DNA of 64,000 nt from the NCBI RefSeq assembly GCF_030160395.1, contig NZ_BSOG01000003.1:124001-188000 (forward strand), read 5' to 3'. Positions 60,676 through 64,000 of the stretch are shown here, piece after piece (positions within the stretch are counted from its first letter, which is position 1; every line of letters starts with the position of its first letter). The translations under genes and the position numbers were made by a program. The stretch is from Chitinimonas prasina. Lineage in GTDB: Bacteria > Pseudomonadota > Gammaproteobacteria > Burkholderiales > Chitinimonadaceae. The notes under the pieces are model-generated. The model was not told the DNA's origin. It made no database searches and worked only from the letters and a program-made list of their open reading frames with translations.

Positions 60676-62121
60676 ATGGCGGGAATCGTAAGTAGTGTCA
60701 TATCTGACCAGATGAAAAAGGATTGGAGCGCCTTCTGGGGCTCGGGCGCCGGCAGCACCTACAATTTCGGCAGCAGTGCGGTCAAGGGCACCAACAATGG
60801 CGACGGTACGGCCACGCTCAAGTGGAATGACGGCCGCACCAGCACGGTCAAGCAGAGTGAGGGCATAGACGGCATTGCCGGCCGTGATAATACATTGGCG
60901 CAGGAGTGGGGCTACACCTACGGCTACGACAAGGGCAAGGATTTCAGCGCACCGACCGCTGTTACCGCCAACGCCGCTGGCTACCTGGCGACTGAACGCG
61001 CGGTGCAGAGCACCGACCTGACCAGCCACCATCTGAACCGCATCCTGTCGGAGGGCTCGCCGCTGCTGGAGCAGGCCGCTGGCAAGGCCATGCAGATGTC
61101 GGGCGCCCGTGGCCTGGTCAACAGCTCGATGGCGGCGCAGGCAGGCACGGAGGCGATGATCAGCCAGGCCTTGCCGGTAGCCTCGCAGGATGCCAATACC
61201 TACTTTACACAGGGCCGTGCCAACCAGGACGCAGACAACAGCGCCAAGGCCTTCAATGCTAATGCCGAGAACCAGATCGGCATGTTCAACGCCAACGCCA
61301 AGAACACGGCTAACCTGGCCGGCTTCAATGCCAATGTGGGCATGGCGCGTGACCAGGCGCAGAACCGATTTACGGCGTCGCAGAACCAGCTGAACCAGGA
61401 TTACACGGCCGCCCAGGCGGATAAGGATCGCGCCTACAACGCCGACCAGAAGGCGCTGGACCGCAATTTCACATTGAACCAGGCCAATCTGGACCGCATT
61501 GAGCGGCAGAGGCAGTACGACGTTTCCATGCGGATGGCACAGGACCAGCTGAATACGCAGAAATTCAACACGTACTCGGAACTCTATTTCCGTATTCTTG
61601 ATGGCACCGATTCGGAAGCCATCAAGCAGTCGAAGTTCCAGCATCTGCAGGCGTTGTACTTTGGCAGTGCGACGGCGCCATCGCCTGGTACGGCGGCCAA
61701 TCTCACCAACTCGCTACCACCCGCCACGCTGCCGGGCGCAGGCGTGATTACACGTACGCCGCAGGGGCCGACCCAGGATGCGCCGGCGACGGGCCAGACG
61801 CCATTGCCCACGGCCTTGTTTGCGCCGGCGGAATACAACTCGCCCACCCCGCCCCAGCATGGTCAGGTAATCACCCTGGGCGGTATGACAGGCACTTACG
61901 TACAAGGCGCGAATGGCCAGGGCTACCTGCAACTGCCCAACGGCGACTTATATGCGGTGGAGCAGCAGGGCGCGCCTATCGAGGTGGGGAACGTGCCGAA
62001 TGACCGGGAGCCTGGCGGCCGCTCTGGGGGCCGGGGCTCGCCGTATCCGGACATTGATATGGGCATAGGCAATATCTGGCGCGGTCCTGAACAGAACCTG
62101 CCGGATCGGGGGCGGCTATGA
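60676..62121 (+). CDS. Internal virion/ejection-type protein (Gln/Asn-rich helical)
   Basis: A 481-aa protein. About 160-330 is a long alpha-helical region rich in Asn, Gln, Ala and Asp (AFNANAENQIGMFNANAKNT, FTASQNQLNQDYTAAQADKD). The C-terminal third is Pro/Thr-rich with Gly-rich end. The placement after tail genes and the composition fit internal virion proteins that are ejected with DNA. GGGGGCG precedes ATG 60676. Its end overlaps the next gene by 4 bp. Confidence 0.72.
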   Translation: MAGIVSSVISDQMKKDWSAFWGSGAGSTYNFGSSAVKGTNNGDGTATLKWNDGRTSTVKQSEGIDGIAGRDNTLAQEWGYTYGYDKGKDFSAPTAVTANAAGYLATERAVQSTDLTSHHLNRILSEGSPLLEQAAGKAMQMSGARGLVNSSMAAQAGTEAMISQALPVASQDANTYFTQGRANQDADNSAKAFNANAENQIGMFNANAKNTANLAGFNANVGMARDQAQNRFTASQNQLNQDYTAAQADKDRAYNADQKALDRNFTLNQANLDRIERQRQYDVSMRMAQDQLNTQKFNTYSELYFRILDGTDSEAIKQSKFQHLQALYFGSATAPSPGTAANLTNSLPPATLPGAGVITRTPQGPTQDAPATGQTPLPTALFAPAEYNSPTPPQHGQVITLGGMTGTYVQGANGQGYLQLPNGDLYAVEQQGAPIEVGNVPNDREPGGRSGGRGSPYPDIDMGIGNIWRGPEQNLPDRGRL

Positions 62122-63656
62122 GCTTCCGCTTGGGTGCCAAGCTCTCGGCGCCGCCACCGGGCTTGGGGCAGGCTGGGGGCGGCATGATGGTTCATGGCTT
62201 GGTACGGCCGGGTGTTGGCTTGATCAACGGTATCGTGGAAGGCGGCGTGGCGCCGCCGGCGGGGACTACGCCTCCCCCAGCTAACCCAGCGACGCCGGCG
62301 GCGCCATTCAAGCTGTATGGCTCGGGCTACACCGGGCTGGGTGATGGCGACAACGGCCGCGCTGCGGGTGTGTATGGCTGGCTGGATGACGAAATCAAGG
62401 CCAAGGCGACGGCTGACAAGTCGTATCAGCTGCTGGCGGGCGAGGGACAGAGCGTCAAGCTGGGGGAGTATCTGGATGCTTTCAAGGCGACAGATGGCCG
62501 CTATGTCATCAAGCCAGCCTATACGGAGCGTAGGGGTAAGGGTGAGTCGGGGCCGATGCATGCGGCGGTCTATGGTAGCCGGGACGACATGCGGCGTGCG
62601 CTGGGGTTTGAGGGGGCGGCCGACGATATCAGTGTGGGGTTCTCTGATGCGCATAGCGGCGGCGGCGATGCGGGCGGCGGAGTGCTGTCGGCAGCCGATG
62701 CGCTGGCCAAGGCGAAGTTGCGTGCTACGGGCGGGCTGGGTACGGCGAATATGTCGGTGCAGCAGGCGCGTGCCCTGGGGGGGAATTATGACCTGCCGAA
62801 GGCGTATCAGGCGGGCTCAGATGCGCAATACAAGGGCTATGTGCAGCTCGGCAACCAGGGGCCACTGAACGACGATATCAATAGCATGCTGCCGGCGATC
62901 TACCAGGAGGTGGGGGCTAGCACGCCGGAGCAGCAGAAGCTGGTGCGTGGTGCGCTGTTCAAGTACGACGACCGCTATGGCGTGATGGCCAACGAGCACC
63001 TGGTGCTGGCTGCCTTGGGTAAGAACAAGAACCGCAGCAAGGGCTGGTTGCAGGATCTGGTGAAGTTTGAGGCTTTTAACTTCAAGAAGATGATGGGCCA
63101 GGTCAAGGACAACCCCGCAAGGCTGCTGTATGGCTCCGCCGACCCGTTCAGCACGAAGGCATGGAACGGTGTGCTAGGCACTGACGATAAGCCCATCCTC
63201 AATCAGATGGGCGGTGCCAGCGATGAGGCTTGGAAGGAGGCGGCGGCCAAGGGTATCAATACCAAGGCGGCGGCCGGCATGCATACGCTGGCTTCGGTGA
63301 TTGCCTCGTTCTATGGCGCCAAGGGGATCGCTGGGGCGGCGGGTGACGGTACGGTGGGCAATGCTGCCAGCAAGCTGGCCATTCAGGCGGCGCAAAACAA
63401 CGGCAAGGTGGACTTGGTGGGCCTGATCACGTCCATGCTGGGCAATCAGCTGACGCAAGGTCTTTCCAATGGCATTTCTAGCGCCATCAATACCACTGAT
63501 TTCGGCCAGGCTTTGCTCAGTAATGGTGTGAATGCCGGGCAACTGGCCGGCAATGCGGCAGGCAATCTGGTCTTGGGCAAGAAGGTGGACCCGCTGGCGC
63601 TGGGCTTGCAGGCTGGTGTTGGCTTGGTAGGTAACTGGATGAAAGGAAAGGGCTAG
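62118..63656 (+). CDS. Putative internal virion/ejection protein
   Basis: A 512-aa protein. A Gly/Pro-rich N-terminus is followed by a globular central region (YGWLDDEIKAKATADKSYQL, MRRALGFEGAADDISVGFSD) and an Ala/Gly-rich C-terminus with amphipathic segments (AAGMHTLASVIASFYGAKGI, LITSMLGNQLTQGLSNGISS). The C-terminus resembles membrane-penetrating helices of ejection proteins. ATGA overlap with the gene before. Confidence 0.7.
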   Translation: MSFRLGAKLSAPPPGLGQAGGGMMVHGLVRPGVGLINGIVEGGVAPPAGTTPPPANPATPAAPFKLYGSGYTGLGDGDNGRAAGVYGWLDDEIKAKATADKSYQLLAGEGQSVKLGEYLDAFKATDGRYVIKPAYTERRGKGESGPMHAAVYGSRDDMRRALGFEGAADDISVGFSDAHSGGGDAGGGVLSAADALAKAKLRATGGLGTANMSVQQARALGGNYDLPKAYQAGSDAQYKGYVQLGNQGPLNDDINSMLPAIYQEVGASTPEQQKLVRGALFKYDDRYGVMANEHLVLAALGKNKNRSKGWLQDLVKFEAFNFKKMMGQVKDNPARLLYGSADPFSTKAWNGVLGTDDKPILNQMGGASDEAWKEAAAKGINTKAAAGMHTLASVIASFYGAKGIAGAAGDGTVGNAASKLAIQAAQNNGKVDLVGLITSMLGNQLTQGLSNGISSAINTTDFGQALLSNGVNAGQLAGNAAGNLVLGKKVDPLALGLQAGVGLVGNWMKGKG

Positions 63657-63659
63657 GCC

Positions 63660-64000
63660 ATGGATGATTTTTGGGGCTCGGTAGGCACCTTCTTCGGTGA
63701 CAGCTTCGACGGTGCGTCGGATTGGGTGAGTGGGCTGTTTGACGACAGCACTGATTGGGTGAGTGGACTGTTTGGCGGAGAGGGCGGCACTGCCGGGCAA
63801 AGCAGCTGGGGCTTTTCCAGCGACCCGGATGCACGCAATGCGGAGATCAACACCAGTGCCAATACCCGGCTGCTGCGCCAGGGTGGCGCTGGCTATGAGA
63901 ACTCAGCCAGTTACAGCGTGGACCCACTGAACGAACTAGCGCAGTACTTACCTGGCATCACCGATGGTGCCATCTGGAATGGCGCTGACCTGATGGGTGG
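63660..64000 (+). CDS. Phage protein, N-terminus only (runs off the window)
   Basis: The ATG at 63660 lies 3 bp after the previous stop and the frame is open to the edge (about 113 residues). The start DDFWGSVGTFFGDSFDGASD and twin DWVSGLF units 11 residues apart are seen; the rest is Gly/Asn/Ser-rich. By order it is probably a third ejection or virion protein. Confidence 0.75.
   Translation, partial: MDDFWGSVGTFFGDSFDGASDWVSGLFDDSTDWVSGLFGGEGGTAGQSSWGFSSDPDARNAEINTSANTRLLRQGGAGYENSASYSVDPLNELAQYLPGITDGAIWNGADLMG
63720..63774 (+). repeat. Twin 22-bp in-gene repeat
   Basis: Two 22-bp copies starting GATTGGGTGAGTGG (63720-63741 and 63753-63774) differ at one base and are 33 bp apart in phase, each coding for DWVSGLF. 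Confidence 0.8.

Larger units (their letters stand above)
42743..64000. mobile_element. Partial prophage with short-tailed (podovirus-like) gene content
   Basis: An S24-type repressor on the left, then lysis, packaging, portal, scaffold, N4-gp56-type capsid, connector, fibre and ejection-type genes on the plus strand, with many 4-bp overlaps, running beyond the right edge. No sheath, tape-measure or major tail tube gene is present, which points to a short tail. Integrase, replication and attachment sites are not visible, so the left boundary (somewhere between about 42.2 and 43.5 kb, or further left) is uncertain. Confidence 0.85.

Overview
The window looks like the chromosome of a high-GC Gram-negative bacterium, most likely a betaproteobacterium of the Neisseriales/Burkholderiales type. 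This rests on base composition, the density of LysR/AraC regulators, periplasmic proteins with Sec signals, a sigma-54-type promoter, and a trans-4-hydroxyproline operon of the proteobacterial type. No rRNA or tRNA gene was recognised, so the genus cannot be fixed.

Region by region. 1-5.5 kb: small regulatory and metabolic genes (partial GbsR/MarR regulator with a perfect palindromic operator, DUF1801 protein, divergent LysR/RidA pair, bactofilin, AraC-GyrI regulator, dihydrofolate-reductase-like protein). 5.6-6.9 kb: an unrecognised 384-aa protein behind a sigma-54-like promoter with two tandem upstream half-site pairs 21 bp apart. 7-9.3 kb: a secreted sphingomyelinase-family phosphodiesterase followed by a lipase-foldase-like membrane-anchored protein. 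9.6-19.8 kb: an Xaa-Pro aminopeptidase, an orphan branched-chain amino-acid-type binding protein, and a tightly overlapping hydroxyproline catabolic operon (epimerase, three oxidase/dehydrogenase subunits, deaminase, alpha-ketoglutarate semialdehyde dehydrogenase) with a divergent PAS-AraC activator. Together these fit use of proline- and hydroxyproline-rich (collagen-like) peptides.

19.9-26.2 kb is a toxin island on the minus strand: a small coiled-coil protein, a 916-aa polymorphic toxin with a YeeF-type DNA/RNA non-specific endonuclease C-terminus, a YezG/DUF600 immunity protein, and two paralogous exported proteins. Its upstream region holds a dense cluster of GTAC-centred sites, one resembling the putative operator of the prophage repressor 17 kb away, and the toxin gene carries a strong terminator-like hairpin within its first 25 codons.

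26.2-42.1 kb: housekeeping and accessory genes (alpha carbonic anhydrase, small HD hydrolase, LysR/MFS pair, GNAT, O-methyltransferase, alpha/beta hydrolase, SAM methyltransferase, flavodoxin-like quinone reductase, histidine phosphatase, a Rad3/XPD-like helicase overlapping a FAN1-like VRR-NUC nuclease, a secreted subtilase).

42.2-64 kb is a partial prophage with short-tailed-phage gene content: an S24 repressor with operator-like sites, an unrecognised regulator, two minus-strand cargo genes (one frameshifted), then a plus-strand late operon of holin, SAR endolysin, a membrane protein, TerS, TerL, portal, scaffold, N4-gp56-type capsid, head/tail completion, fibre and ejection-type proteins, running off the right edge. 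A 266-bp IS5-like MITE flanked by a TTA duplication sits inside this operon, and one small late gene has an in-frame TGA. No integrase, replication gene or attachment site was found in the window.
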